A stretch of 64,000 bases of DNA from the NCBI RefSeq assembly GCF_005484585.1, contig NZ_CP039435.1, forward strand, positions 1,736,001-1,800,000. Reading direction: 5' to 3'. This DNA comes from Brevundimonas sp. SGAir0440. Its GTDB lineage: Bacteria; Pseudomonadota; Alphaproteobacteria; Caulobacterales; Caulobacteraceae. The notes under the pieces were generated by a model. That model was not told the origin of the DNA and ran no database searches. It saw only the letters and a list, made by a program, of their open reading frames with translations. A program made the position numbers and the translations under genes. Shown in pieces: positions 1 through 8,462 of the stretch (position 1 is its first letter; each line of letters opens with the position of its first letter).

Positions 1-318
1 CGCGACCTGGAGTACCGGCTGTTCGGTCAGGTCACGCGCGCTCTGGTTCACGCCTCGACCGTCGACGAATCCGACATCGCCACCCGTATCGACGCGCTGG
101 ACTGGAACCGGCGCCTTTGGTCGACGCTGGCCGGCGAGTGCAGCGACCCCGGCAACGCCCTGGGCGCTCCGATGCGCGCGCAAATCATTTCCCTGAGCCT
201 GTTCATCAACCGCCATTCCTCGGCGATCATGCGGGGTGAAGAAAGCTTCCAGGATCTGATCGATATCAATCGCATGATCATGCAGGGCCTGTCCGGCGGG
301 GCGTCGCCGACGCAGTAG
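1..318 (+). CDS. flaF: Flagellar biosynthesis regulator FlaF (5' end outside window)
   Basis: The open frame runs from the first base to TAG at 316-318, leaving about 105 C-terminal residues; the start lies upstream of the window. The segment [13 protein letters not shown] followed by [14 protein letters not shown] and [13 protein letters not shown] is the signature of FlaF. In Caulobacter FlaF is known to be needed for flagellin synthesis and secretion and works with FlbT, which acts on flagellin mRNA after transcription. FlbT would be expected next door outside the window. An unusual structured RNA/sORF unit begins about 60 bp after its stop. Confidence 0.88.
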   Translation, partial: RDLEYRLFGQVTRALVHASTVDESDIATRIDALDWNRRLWSTLAGECSDPGNALGAPMRAQIISLSLFINRHSSAIMRGEESFQDLIDINRMIMQGLSGGASPTQ

Positions 319-381
319 ATCGGGACGCGTTCACGAAAGCGCGAAACCCATTGGCGCAAAGCGTTGAGCCGTCTTATGTTT

Positions 382-412
382 CACCTCCCTGTTCAACAGT
401 CGAAAGGAGGTG
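382..412 (+). promoter_or_regulatory. Possible Shine-Dalgarno masking hairpin
   Basis: CACCTCC at 382-388 is the perfect reverse complement of GGAGGTG at 406-412. The segment between them contains a small palindrome, CTGTTCAACAG, at 389-399. In RNA the two 7-mers would pair and cover the ribosome-binding site of the 21-codon ORF that starts at 418. The upstream arm imitates the anti-Shine-Dalgarno of 16S rRNA. Seen in sequence; function as a thermometer, riboswitch or sRNA target is inference, and no folding calculation was run. Confidence 0.45.
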
Positions 413-417
413 ATCCA

Positions 418-483
418 GTGTCTCATTGTCATCAATCGCGAGCGGCGACCGCGACCCTGGCCCTCGGAGAGGGTCTGGTCTGA
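418..483 (+). CDS. Candidate 21-residue small ORF with a perfect extended Shine-Dalgarno
   Basis: GTG at 418 opens a 22-codon frame ending in TGA at 481-483. It is preceded by GAAAGGAGGTGATCCAG (402-418), which matches the expected 3' tail of alphaproteobacterial 16S rRNA over 17 consecutive bases, far more than a normal gene. The peptide begins with SHCHQ and ends in an Ala/Leu/Gly stretch; I recognise no family. It overlaps two hairpins and is followed by a strong terminator, with no plus-strand gene after it. It may be a small protein, a ribosome-loading site in a regulatory RNA, or a leader peptide without a target. Coding status is uncertain. Confidence 0.4.
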   Translation: MSHCHQSRAATATLALGEGLV

Positions 484-530
484 GCCTTTCAGACTGAGTT
501 GCGGCCGGACCGTTCGCGGTCAGGCAATGA

Positions 531-562
531 AGGGTCGTCGGGGAAACCCGGCGGCCCTTTTT
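531..562 (+). terminator. Strong intrinsic terminator (12-bp stem, GAAA loop)
   Basis: Bases 531-542 pair with 547-558 around a GAAA tetraloop at 543-546, directly followed by five T at 558-562. The T-run lies on the plus strand, so this ends the transcript carrying the small ORF, and perhaps flaF. The minus-strand exoD gene ends at 570, just beyond it. Further upstream, 475-491 carries another stem (GTCTGA with TCAGAC), so the whole 382-562 segment is heavily structured. Confidence 0.85.
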
Positions 563-569
563 GTCGCCG

Positions 570-1367
570 TCAGTGCAGCAGCTTGGCGAACCAGCTGGTC
601 AAGTGCTGGGCCACCTCGACCACCGTCGCCCAGATCAGGAACAGATAGAGGGCGCTGGCGGCGGTGGCGACGACGCCGAGCAGGATGGCGACGCCGTCGC
701 GCTGCATCATGCCCAGGGCGAACAGAACCAGTGCGATACCGGGCAGGGCGTCTCCGAACGGAATGGGCAAGGCCATGATCAGAGCCAGCACGACGCACAC
801 CAAGCCTGTGAAGGTGTCGGCGACATCGCCGGTCAGCAGCGGCAGGCGTGGGCGGGTCAAGCGTTCGATGGCGCGGACCATCTTCAGGACGCTTAGGCCA
901 TTCGGCCGTCTGCGAACGGCGCGCCTCACGCCGTCGGAAAAGATGTAGCGGCGCCCGGCGATCCGTACCCTTGCCGACAGCACCCAGCGACGCAGCCAGG
1001 CCGGGGCTGCGAACGGCGTGGCGATCAAGGACGTGTAGGCGGCGCGGGACACCGAGGCCTTCAACATCCAGTGCGGCAGCCAGACGCTCTGTCTTTGGAA
1101 GGCCAGTTCCAGAGACATCAGGATGATCGGCACGGCGAAGACCGCCTTGCCGCCGGGCGGCCAGGGCAAAAGCGCCAGCAGCGACAGGATCAGGATCATG
1201 GCCCCGAATCCGCGCTCGCCGAACGAAGCGACCAGTTCGGACATGGTCAGCTTGGGCTCGGGGGCGTGGCCGAGGTCTTCAAGGACGTCGGAGAACCGCC
1301 GCAGGTCGTCGTTCGGAGGCGGTTGGGCGGGCATCAGGCGGGGCGCTCGGCTGGAGATTGCGCCCAT
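570..1367 (-). CDS. ExoD family exopolysaccharide synthesis membrane protein
   Basis: A 265-residue inner-membrane protein. Hydrophobic segments lie around residues 55-90 (GAMILILSLLALLPWPPGGK and the following stretch) and in the last 80 residues. The phrase ALLPWPPGGK and the downstream FGDALPGIALVLFALGMMQRDG pattern are typical of the ExoD family (PF06055), first described in Sinorhizobium exopolysaccharide mutants; its biochemical activity is not known. An ATG at 1334 giving MPAQPPPNDD is an alternative start and may be preferable. It stands alone between the flaF-linked RNA and a DUF3008 gene. Confidence 0.85.
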   Translation of the reverse strand: MGAISSRAPRLMPAQPPPNDDLRRFSDVLEDLGHAPEPKLTMSELVASFGERGFGAMILILSLLALLPWPPGGKAVFAVPIILMSLELAFQRQSVWLPHWMLKASVSRAAYTSLIATPFAAPAWLRRWVLSARVRIAGRRYIFSDGVRRAVRRRPNGLSVLKMVRAIERLTRPRLPLLTGDVADTFTGLVCVVLALIMALPIPFGDALPGIALVLFALGMMQRDGVAILLGVVATAASALYLFLIWATVVEVAQHLTSWFAKLLH

Positions 1368-1433
1368 CTAGGCGGTCGGCGCGTGGATCGCCACTTACAG
1401 AACGGACAGGCGATCAGATAAATCGACTGTGTC

Positions 1434-1619
1434 TCAGTCCTGCACTTGCTCGGGTTTGCCCTTGCGCTTGGTCTCGGCCAGGTCTTCCAGCTGCTTTTCC
1501 GTCATGGACTCGACCATGGACTTGGACGCGCCCTTCAGCTTCGACTTCGGCGTGTCTCCACGCTTGGCCGACAGGGCGGCGCCGGCGGCCTTTTGCTGAG
1601 CGGCGGATTTTGCGGGCAT
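1434..1619 (-). CDS. Small basic DUF3008 family protein
   Basis: A 61-residue, Lys/Ala-rich soluble protein. MPAKSAAQQKAAGAALSAKR at the start and KGASKSM in the middle are characteristic of the DUF3008 family (PF11450), a group of small proteins with no established function. A good ribosome-binding site, GGAGA, sits eight bases before the ATG. It follows the isovaleryl-CoA dehydrogenase gene on the same strand with only about 30 bp between them, so the two may be co-transcribed. Nothing in the sequence defines a role. Confidence 0.85.
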   Translation of the reverse strand: MPAKSAAQQKAAGAALSAKRGDTPKSKLKGASKSMVESMTEKQLEDLAETKRKGKPEQVQD

Positions 1620-1648
1620 GGTCTGTCTCCTTGTTCGGAGACAAGCCG

Positions 1649-2818
1649 TCAGCCGCCCAGCAGTTCCCGTCCAATCAGGAAGCGGCGGATCTCGTTAGTG
1701 CCGGCGCCGATGTCATAAAGTTTGGCGTCGCGGACCAGGCGTTCGACCGGCCATTCCTTGGTGTAGCCGGCGCCGCCCAGGGCCTGAACGGCCTCCATCG
1801 TCACCTTGACCGCATTTTCGGACGCCAGCAGGATCGCACCCGCCGCGTCGTAGCGCGTGGTCAGGCCGGCGTCGCAGGCGCGGGCGACCGAATAGACATA
1901 GGCGCGGGCGCTGTTCAGGGCGACATACATGTCGGCGATCTTGCCCTGCATCAGCTGGAACGAGCCGATCGGCTTTCCGAACTGCTTGCGGTCGCGGACG
2001 TAGGGCAGGACCACGTCCAGCGCCGCCTGCATGATGCCAAGCGGACCAGCGGCCAGAACGGCGCGCTCATAGTCCAGACCGCTCATCAACACGCCTGCGC
2101 CGCCGCCCAGCGGACCCATGATGTTCTCTTCCGGCACCTCACAGTCCTCGAACACCAGTTCGGCGGTGTCCGAGCCGCGCATGCCCATCTTGTCCAGCTT
2201 CTTGGAGACGCTGAAACCCTTCATGCCCTTTTCGATCAGGAAGGCGGTGCAGCCCTTCGATCCCGCATCCGGATCGGTCTTGGCATACACGACAAGGGTG
2301 TCGGCGTGGGGCGCGTTGGTGATCCAGAACTTGGTGCCGTTCAGGACGTAGCGATCGCCCTTCTTTTCAGCGCGGGTGCGCATCGACATGACGTCGGAGC
2401 CTGATCCGGCCTCGGACATGGCCAGCGAGCCGACATGTTCCCCGCTGATCAGCTTGGGCAGATACTTCTGCTTCTGCTCGGGCGTGCCCCAGCGGCGAAT
2501 CTGATTGACGCACAGATTGGAGTGGGCGCCGTAGCTCAGGCCGATCGAGGCCGAGGCGCGCGACACTTCCTCCATCGCGACGACGTGTTCGAGATAGCCC
2601 AGGCCGAGGCCGCCGAACTCTTCCTCGACGGTGATTCCGTGCAGGCCCAGTTCGCCCATTTCGGGCCAGAGCTCGCGTTTGAACGCGTTCTTTTCGTCGA
2701 TCTCGGCGGCCAGCGGCGCCAGGCGATCGGCGGCCCAGCGGGCGGTGGTGTCGCGGATGGCGTCGGCGTTATCGCCAAGGCCGAATTCCATGGATTGGGG
2801 CGCGAAGGGAATGCTCAT
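1649..2818 (-). CDS. ivd: Isovaleryl-CoA dehydrogenase
   Basis: A 389-residue acyl-CoA dehydrogenase that oxidises isovaleryl-CoA to 3-methylcrotonyl-CoA in leucine breakdown, passing electrons through FAD to ETF. The [10 protein letters not shown] segment near residue 133 and KFWITNAP near 163 are the FAD/substrate-binding signatures. Glu251 in [11 protein letters not shown] sits where isovaleryl-CoA dehydrogenases keep their catalytic base, which distinguishes them from most other family members. The C-terminus has the usual [12 protein letters not shown] motif. The methylcrotonyl-CoA carboxylase genes that often accompany it are not in the window. ATG start at 2818. Confidence 0.9.
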   Translation of the reverse strand: MSIPFAPQSMEFGLGDNADAIRDTTARWAADRLAPLAAEIDEKNAFKRELWPEMGELGLHGITVEEEFGGLGLGYLEHVVAMEEVSRASASIGLSYGAHSNLCVNQIRRWGTPEQKQKYLPKLISGEHVGSLAMSEAGSGSDVMSMRTRAEKKGDRYVLNGTKFWITNAPHADTLVVYAKTDPDAGSKGCTAFLIEKGMKGFSVSKKLDKMGMRGSDTAELVFEDCEVPEENIMGPLGGGAGVLMSGLDYERAVLAAGPLGIMQAALDVVLPYVRDRKQFGKPIGSFQLMQGKIADMYVALNSARAYVYSVARACDAGLTTRYDAAGAILLASENAVKVTMEAVQALGGAGYTKEWPVERLVRDAKLYDIGAGTNEIRRFLIGRELLGG

Positions 2819-2861
2819 GCGCTAGGGCGTAGCATCGCGCACGGCCTTTCGCCAAGCGCTG

Positions 2862-4007
2862 TCAGACGCGGTCAGCCCGTCCCCAGCGCCGATAGCAGTT
2901 GTAGCCTGATACGCCGAGGCAGGCGGCGGCGACCAGGATCAGCACCCAGGCGACCGTGGCGGTGTCGCTGCTGTTCGATAGCGATGCGCGTCGAAAGGCG
3001 GCCATGGCGACGCCGAGACACAGGGCGCCAAGGCCGCCCATGATGACGAAGGTCAGGGTTTCTCCCAGCCGCGAGCGCCGCTTGGCCCGAGCGCGGGCCA
3101 CGACCTCGCGCGTGCTCAGCACGTCTTCACCGGATGCTGCGTCGCCCTCGATGCCCGGTTCGACGGGGCTGTCGGCGGGCGTGGCTTCGGCCAGGCCTGG
3201 CGCGGTCAGCACCACGCTGGTCTTCTGCGCATCGGTGAAGCCCGACGGCGTCTCCGGCTGCTTGACCTCAACCGGCGCGTAGATGTCGTTGGCGGCGATG
3301 ATCGGCGCAGCGACGGAGACGCTCTCCAACTGCCCGGTCAACGGCACGACGTCCGGGACCGGACCGACAGCCGTCGCGGCATAGACGTCGGGCGGCTGGG
3401 GCGCGGTGGTCGCTTGAGCCAGCACCACGCCATCCTGGGCCGGGAAGGGGGCGACGGCCTCATCCAGGGCGCCGTCGACGGCGGGAAGGGTCGGCTCGTC
3501 CGTCTCGAAAAGAGACGGCAGGGGCGCGGCCAAAAGGTCCGCCAAGGTGAGCGGCGCGCCGGGCGCGGCGTTGAACAGCGCGTGTTCAGCCGAACGACGG
3601 CGGGTTGGGGTCTCGGCGGCGGCTTCATCGGCCCAGGCGCTCATGGAGGCGGACGCCTGACGCGCAGATCCCGCGTTCAACTGCTCGACCACGTCGGAGG
3701 CGGCGAACCTGTCTGCGCCGATGGAGAAGGCGAAACTGGCCAGGGCGTCGAACTGATGCTGGTTGAGAGGAACGCGGACGTGATCGGTCACAGCCTTCAC
3801 GACCGGGATCAGGTCGTATTGCATCAGCAGTTCGGCCTCGGCCTCGGACACCCTCGCGCCCTCGCGGGCCGACTGGGTGTGGCCATAGCCGATGACCCAG
3901 CGACCGTCGCTGCGCTGCATGGCCCGAGGCCGGAAGCCTTCGAAACTCTTGATCAGCAGGACGCCCTCGCGGGACACCTTGCTGGGTTTGGGGAGGACGT
4001 CAGACAC
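2862..4007 (-). CDS. spmX: SpmX: muramidase-like polar localisation factor
   Basis: A 381-residue protein with an N-terminal GH24 lysozyme-like domain (about residues 11-150), a long Pro/Ala-rich acidic linker (150-310) and two C-terminal membrane segments near 318-338 and 350-367. This architecture is that of SpmX, which in Caulobacter marks the old pole, recruits and activates the DivJ kinase, and in relatives positions stalks. Glu23 is in the lysozyme catalytic position, but the catalytic Asp position is Arg32 and the Thr position is Val38, so ordinary muramidase activity is unlikely. GTG start at 4007. mgtE lies upstream on the same strand. Confidence 0.85.
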   Translation of the reverse strand: MSDVLPKPSKVSREGVLLIKSFEGFRPRAMQRSDGRWVIGYGHTQSAREGARVSEAEAELLMQYDLIPVVKAVTDHVRVPLNQHQFDALASFAFSIGADRFAASDVVEQLNAGSARQASASMSAWADEAAAETPTRRRSAEHALFNAAPGAPLTLADLLAAPLPSLFETDEPTLPAVDGALDEAVAPFPAQDGVVLAQATTAPQPPDVYAATAVGPVPDVVPLTGQLESVSVAAPIIAANDIYAPVEVKQPETPSGFTDAQKTSVVLTAPGLAEATPADSPVEPGIEGDAASGEDVLSTREVVARARAKRRSRLGETLTFVIMGGLGALCLGVAMAAFRRASLSNSSDTATVAWVLILVAAACLGVSGYNCYRRWGRADRV

Positions 4008-4085
4008 AGTTGACCCAATTGGAAACAGGCGCGCGGCGCTCGCACCGCTCCCAGCAAGGGCCGCGCCGCATATTCCGCGTCGTGT

Positions 4086-5504
4086 CTAGAGCAGCACCAG
4101 TGTGGCCAGACCAAGGAAGATCAGGAAGCCGAAGAAGTCGGTGGTCGCCGTAACGAACACCGCCGACGACACGGCCGGGTCGAACTTCAGCTTGGACAGG
4201 GTCAGGGGCGTCAGGACCCCGATCGATGCGGCGACCAGCAGATTCAGGATCATGGCCGCGCCGATCACCAGGCCGATCTTCCAGTCTTCGTCCCGGAACC
4301 AGAAGCCGGCCGCGATGCCGATCAGGGGCGCCAGGATCAGGCCGTTGGCCAGGCCCACCACCATCTCGCGCCAGAAGGTGCGCGGGGCGTTCGAACTGTT
4401 CAGCTCGCGCGTCGCCAGGGCGCGCACGGTCACGGTCAGGGCCTGGGTGCCCGCATTGCCGCCGATGGCCGAGACGATCGGCATCAGGACGGCAAGAGCG
4501 ACGATCTGCTGGATGGTGGCCTCGAACAGGCCGATGACGCTGGCGCCCAAGGCCGCCGTCGCCAGATTGATCGCCAGCCAGGGCACGCGACCGCGCACGA
4601 TCTCGGGCACAGACGAACCGCGGTCCTCGTCGGCGACACCGGCCAGACGCAGGATGTCCTCGCGGTTCTCTTCCTGAATGATGTTGACGATGTCATCGAC
4701 GGTGATCTGGCCGACCAGCCGACCGGCCGCGTCCACGACGGGCGCCGAGATCAGGTGGTATTTCTCGAAGATGTAGGCGACTTCTTCCTGATCCTGATCG
4801 ACGGCGATCTCGTTGATCGGCTCCATCAGATCGGTCAGGGCGATGGTGCGGGCGGCGCGCAGCAGGCCGCTGATCGGCACGCCGCCGACCGGGCGGTTCA
4901 GCGGATCGACAACATAGATGTCGAAGAACAGCTCGGGCAGGTCGTCGCCCTGTTTGCGGATGTGGTCGATAGTGTCGCCCACGCTCCAGAACTGGGGCGC
5001 GGCCATCACCTCGCGCTGCATCAGGCGGCCGGCGGATTCTTCCGCATAGCCCAGGCTGCTTTCGATGGCGGCGCGATCGACTTCGGGCATGGCGGCCAGA
5101 ACGCGTTCGCGCTGGTCGTCCTCCAGGTCTTCGACGACGGCTGCGGCGTCGTCGGAATCCAGTTCCTGCAGCGCCTCGGCCAGGGTGCCGTGCGGCACGC
5201 GCTCCAGCACCTCCTCGCGGATATTGTCGTCCAACTCGGGCAGGGTTTCGGCCAGAAGCTCGGGCGGCAACCACAGGACCACGACGGCGCGGTGTTCCGC
5301 CGTCAGAAAGCCCATCAGGTCGGCGACGTCGGCCGGGTGCAGGTCTTCCAGCAGCGAGCGCAGCCGCATCCCGTCGCCGTCGTCGGCGGCGTCCACGACT
5401 TTCTCGACGAATTGAGGGGTGAGGACATAGTCCTCGTCCAGGGCGGCGTGGTCTTCGTTATCGAGCGTCTCGTCTGGAGCAAAGGCGGTGTCCGTGGTGC
5501 TCAC
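4086..5504 (-). CDS. mgtE: Magnesium transporter MgtE
   Basis: A 472-residue Mg2+ channel/transporter. The order is an N-terminal MgtE domain (about 40-140, HPADVADLMGFL), a CBS pair (about 150-270, with ISGLLRAARTIALTDLM and VGQITVDDIVNIIQEE), and five C-terminal membrane helices (about 300-470). The pore segment MPIVSAIGGNAGTQALTVTVR and the late PLTLSKLKFDPAVSSAVFV segment are both present. The CBS and N domains sense cytoplasmic Mg2+ and gate the pore. GTG start at 5504 follows an AAGGGAGG ribosome-binding site. No riboswitch was recognised upstream; tRNA-Leu lies 65 bp away. Confidence 0.95.
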   Translation of the reverse strand: MSTTDTAFAPDETLDNEDHAALDEDYVLTPQFVEKVVDAADDGDGMRLRSLLEDLHPADVADLMGFLTAEHRAVVVLWLPPELLAETLPELDDNIREEVLERVPHGTLAEALQELDSDDAAAVVEDLEDDQRERVLAAMPEVDRAAIESSLGYAEESAGRLMQREVMAAPQFWSVGDTIDHIRKQGDDLPELFFDIYVVDPLNRPVGGVPISGLLRAARTIALTDLMEPINEIAVDQDQEEVAYIFEKYHLISAPVVDAAGRLVGQITVDDIVNIIQEENREDILRLAGVADEDRGSSVPEIVRGRVPWLAINLATAALGASVIGLFEATIQQIVALAVLMPIVSAIGGNAGTQALTVTVRALATRELNSSNAPRTFWREMVVGLANGLILAPLIGIAAGFWFRDEDWKIGLVIGAAMILNLLVAASIGVLTPLTLSKLKFDPAVSSAVFVTATTDFFGFLIFLGLATLVLL

Positions 5505-5569
5505 GTGGTCGCCTCCCTTGGTAGAATGTCCAGCCGTACTTAGCCGATGAATCGCCCTGTTTAGCCAGA

Positions 5570-5654
5570 TGGTGCGGTCGAGAAGACTCGAACTTCCACG
5601 GGTTGCCCCACAGCGACCTCAACGCTGCGCGTCTACCAATTCCGCCACGACCGC
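5570..5654 (-). tRNA. tRNA-Leu (anticodon GAG)
   Basis: The reverse strand folds into an 85-nt class II tRNA with an encoded CCA. The acceptor arm pairs GCGGTCG with CGACCGC, discriminator A. The anticodon loop TTGAGGT gives GAG, decoding CUU/CUC leucine codons. A variable arm (TGTGGGGCAACCCGT region) and the T-loop TTCGAGTC are present. Confidence 0.95.
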
Positions 5655-5740
5655 TCGCATCGGAGCGGCGGCGAATAGACGAAGCCGTTGGAAAAGGAAA
5701 GGGCGAAATGAGCGACGCAAAGACGTCGCGGATCAAAGTC

Positions 5741-5992
5741 TCAGGCCGACCCGGCCATGAAGTCGTACACGTCCGCCTGGCGGGTGACGGTGATGGCGAT
5801 ACGGTCGTCTCGGATCTCGATTTCGCCGCGCGCGACAGGATAGTTGTTGGCCAGGATCCAGACCTCGTCGCCCTCTGCAGCGTCCAGGGGAATCACCGCG
5901 CCGCGACCCATGCGCAGCAGTTGCGACATCGGCAGCACCGAGCGACCCAGAACCACGGAGATTTCGACATCGACGGCGTTAATCTGGGTCAC
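5741..5992 (-). CDS. FliN/SpoA-domain flagellar motor switch protein (stand-alone)
   Basis: An 83-residue protein consisting of little more than one SpoA domain. The pattern VDVEISVVLGRSVLPMSQLL, then RMGRGAVIPLD and a NYPVARGEIEIRDDRIAITV strand is the FliN/FliM C-terminal fold, which forms the bottom of the flagellar C-ring. An in-frame stop lies five codons upstream of the GTG at 5992, so the protein really is this short. It is isolated from other flagellar structural genes here, between tRNA-Leu and lipB. It could be the main FliN or a second SpoA protein. Confidence 0.8.
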   Translation of the reverse strand: MTQINAVDVEISVVLGRSVLPMSQLLRMGRGAVIPLDAAEGDEVWILANNYPVARGEIEIRDDRIAITVTRQADVYDFMAGSA

Positions 5993-6057
5993 GTAAAGCT
6001 CTCTTCACTAGAGGGCCGTCTCTTGCAGAAACGCCCTGGCGACCACATTGAAGCGTC

Positions 6058-6774
6058 ATGCTTGCTGAGCCGTTAAGCCCGTCCCTTCAGAAACTGCGTC
6101 TCGACGATGACCGACCGGTCGAATGGGCCGTGTCGAAAGGCTACGTCGACTATGCGGCCGCAGAGGCCTTCATGGAGGCGCGCGTCGCGGCCATTGCAGC
6201 CGGCGAAGCGAATGAGATGGTTTGGTTGCTGGAGCATCCGCCGCTCTACACCGCCGGCGTCTCCGCCAAGAACGACGACCTTCTGGATGCCGGCCGGTTT
6301 CCGGTGCATCGCACAGGGCGGGGCGGGCAGTTCACCTATCACGGCCCGGGACAGCGCGTGGCCTATGTGATGCTGGACCTGAACCGGCGAGGCAAGGACG
6401 TCCGGTGTTTCGTGCGCGGGCTTGAGCTGTGGCTGATCGGCGCCCTGGATACGTTCGGCGTAAAGGCCGACATCCGGCCCGGTCGCGTGGGCGTGTGGGT
6501 CGAGCGCAAGGGGGCGGGCTGGTCGCGCGAGGACAAGATCGCCGCCATCGGCGTCAAGGTCCGCAAATGGGTCAGCTTCCACGGCATCAGCCTGAACGTG
6601 GAGCCGGATCTGGATCATTTCGGCGGCATCGTCCCGTGCGGCATTCAGGAACACGGCGTCACCAGCCTGGTCGATCTCGGCGTTCTGGCGACGATGGACG
6701 AGGCGGACGAGGCCTTGAGGCGCAGCTTCGATCGGATCTTCGGCGCAGCGGTCGAGGCGTCGGCGCCGCTTTGA
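6058..6774 (+). CDS. lipB: Octanoyltransferase LipB
   Basis: A 238-residue enzyme that moves octanoyl from acyl carrier protein to lipoyl domains, the first step of protein lipoylation. The motif [12 protein letters not shown] (88-99), Lys167 in [13 protein letters not shown] and Cys194 in GGIVPCGI are the substrate loop and the catalytic Lys/Cys pair of LipB. Length is normal. It is divergent from the FliN-type gene, with a 65-bp shared upstream region. No lipA neighbour is present. Confidence 0.95.
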   Translation: MLAEPLSPSLQKLRLDDDRPVEWAVSKGYVDYAAAEAFMEARVAAIAAGEANEMVWLLEHPPLYTAGVSAKNDDLLDAGRFPVHRTGRGGQFTYHGPGQRVAYVMLDLNRRGKDVRCFVRGLELWLIGALDTFGVKADIRPGRVGVWVERKGAGWSREDKIAAIGVKVRKWVSFHGISLNVEPDLDHFGGIVPCGIQEHGVTSLVDLGVLATMDEADEALRRSFDRIFGAAVEASAPL

Positions 6775-6901
6775 TACGCGCCGCATCGCCGCAGCCCATG
6801 TGACAATCGGGCGAAATCCCGCGCGGCGGGGTTGGCAAGCGCTGGACGCATGGGGTTTAACCTTTCCCACGAGCTTGAAATCAAAGGCCGCAGGAAACCC
6901 C

Positions 6902-8386
6902 ATGAACCGAATGATCGCCGCCGCTTCGGCCGCCGTTCTGTCGCTGACCGTCGCCGCCGGCGCCGCTGTCGCACAGGATTTTCGCGCTCTGGCGCAACAG
7001 GACCTTCAGGCCGCGCATGACGCCCTTGCCGCCAACCACCCCGCCGCCGTGATTCCCGGCGCGCCCAGCGAAGCGTTTCGCAGCTGGATCGATGCCGGCC
7101 TGACGGATGCGCAAGGCAAGGTTGGCCGCGTGAACAGCGGCGACAGCCACGCCTATCTGATGCGCTACTACGCCAATGGCTTTCGCGATTCGAACATCGC
7201 GATTCGCCCGACCTACGAAGGCCTCGGTCCCTTCTTCGCGACCAGCTGGCCGGGCGTGACCACGGCGTGGCGCAACGGCGAATATGTCGTCTCCTATGTG
7301 AAGCCCGGCGTTCGCAACGTGCCGCCGCTCGGGGCGACCCTGGTCAAGTGCGGCGACAAGACCGCCGCCCAGTTGGCCGAAGAGCGGCTGGACCGGTGGG
7401 AAGGCGACCTGACGACGGAAGCCGGACGTGTCCGCACCGCGCCCTATCTGCTGTGGAACCGCAACAATCCCTTCACCGGCGGCGTGCCCTCGCTGTGCAC
7501 CTTCAAGGTCGGCCGTCGTGATCGCGACTTCCAGATGCAGCCCCAGCCGGCCGACGCCGCCAGCCTGGAAGCCGCCTATCGCGCCACCGTCTACACGCCG
7601 GGCGCCAATCCTTTGTCGGTCGAGACGGTCGATGGCCGTCCGTGGATCAATGTTCACACCCTGGCTGACGACGCCGGATGGGACGCCTTCTACGCCGCTG
7701 TCGAAGCCCAACTGCCCGCCATTCGCGGCGCGCAGGGGCTGGTCATCGATCTGCGCGGCGCAAACGGCGCTTCGCTGAATGCGACGGGCAAGGGCTATGG
7801 CCTGGCCAACCGCATCTGGACGCCCGAGTTCACCGTCAGCCGTCAGCCTGAAGCCGGCTCAATCACCTACCGCGCCACGCCCGCAAACCGTCAGTGGTTC
7901 GCCAACACCCTGGCGCGCATGCAGGCCGACCCGCGCTTCGTCGCTGAATCCGGCCCGGTCATCGAACAGACCCAGGCCATCGTCGCCGCCTTCGATTCGG
8001 CCCTGGCCGCCAATCAGCCGACCTTCACAATGCCCGGTCGCCCGTCGGTGGCGGACGCGGGCGCGGCAAACCCCGTGGCGGGTCCGGTCGTGGTCTTGGT
8101 CGACGGCGGCTGCACCAGCGGGTGCCTGGATACGCTGGACCTGCTGACGCGCCTGCCGAACGTGCGCCTCGCCGGATCGGTGACGGCCGAGGATTCGATC
8201 TTCATCGAGCCGACCGTTCTGCGCCTGCCGTCGAACTATGCCGAGCTGACCTATGGTCATAAGGCCTGGACCACGCGCCAACGCGGCAACGATGCGCCCT
8301 TCACCCCGGCACAGGGCCTTGCCTATACCGGATCGGCGACGGACGAGGCGGCCGTGCGCGCCTGGGTCGGGACGCTGTTCCAATAA
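6902..8386 (+). CDS. Exported S41-family (tail-specific protease-like) protein
   Basis: About 494 residues with a clear Sec signal peptide (MNRMIAAASAAVLSLTVAAG then AVAQ). The C-terminal half has an S41 peptidase-like core: LVIDLRGANG followed by VVLVDGGCTSGCLDTLD, where the Ser in TSGC is the likely nucleophile. The frame opens 34 codons earlier at 6800, but the ATG at 6902 behind AGGAAACCCC starts the signal peptide and is preferred. Substrate is unknown; related proteins are annotated as peptidase S41. A terminator follows at 8415-8450. Confidence 0.75.
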   Translation: MNRMIAAASAAVLSLTVAAGAAVAQDFRALAQQDLQAAHDALAANHPAAVIPGAPSEAFRSWIDAGLTDAQGKVGRVNSGDSHAYLMRYYANGFRDSNIAIRPTYEGLGPFFATSWPGVTTAWRNGEYVVSYVKPGVRNVPPLGATLVKCGDKTAAQLAEERLDRWEGDLTTEAGRVRTAPYLLWNRNNPFTGGVPSLCTFKVGRRDRDFQMQPQPADAASLEAAYRATVYTPGANPLSVETVDGRPWINVHTLADDAGWDAFYAAVEAQLPAIRGAQGLVIDLRGANGASLNATGKGYGLANRIWTPEFTVSRQPEAGSITYRATPANRQWFANTLARMQADPRFVAESGPVIEQTQAIVAAFDSALAANQPTFTMPGRPSVADAGAANPVAGPVVVLVDGGCTSGCLDTLDLLTRLPNVRLAGSVTAEDSIFIEPTVLRLPSNYAELTYGHKAWTTRQRGNDAPFTPAQGLAYTGSATDEAAVRAWVGTLFQ

Positions 8387-8414
8387 GTAAGGACCGGTCG
8401 GTCGAATGAACGAG

Positions 8415-8450
8415 GGGCGGGCAGGGGTGGAACCCTTGGCCCGCCCTTCT
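8415..8450 (+). terminator. Intrinsic terminator after the S41-like gene
   Basis: GGGCGGGC (8415-8422) pairs with GCCCGCCC (8439-8446), followed by TTCTTATTT. It separates the S41-like gene from msrB, which starts just after it. Confidence 0.7.
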
Positions 8451-8462
8451 TATTTGCAGTCC

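Noticed and set aside
402..418. Possible fragment of a 16S rRNA gene on the minus strand
   Set aside because: Only these 17 bases match the 16S 3' tail; the flanking sequence bears no similarity to helix 45 or the rest of 16S. It is better read as a plus-strand Shine-Dalgarno.
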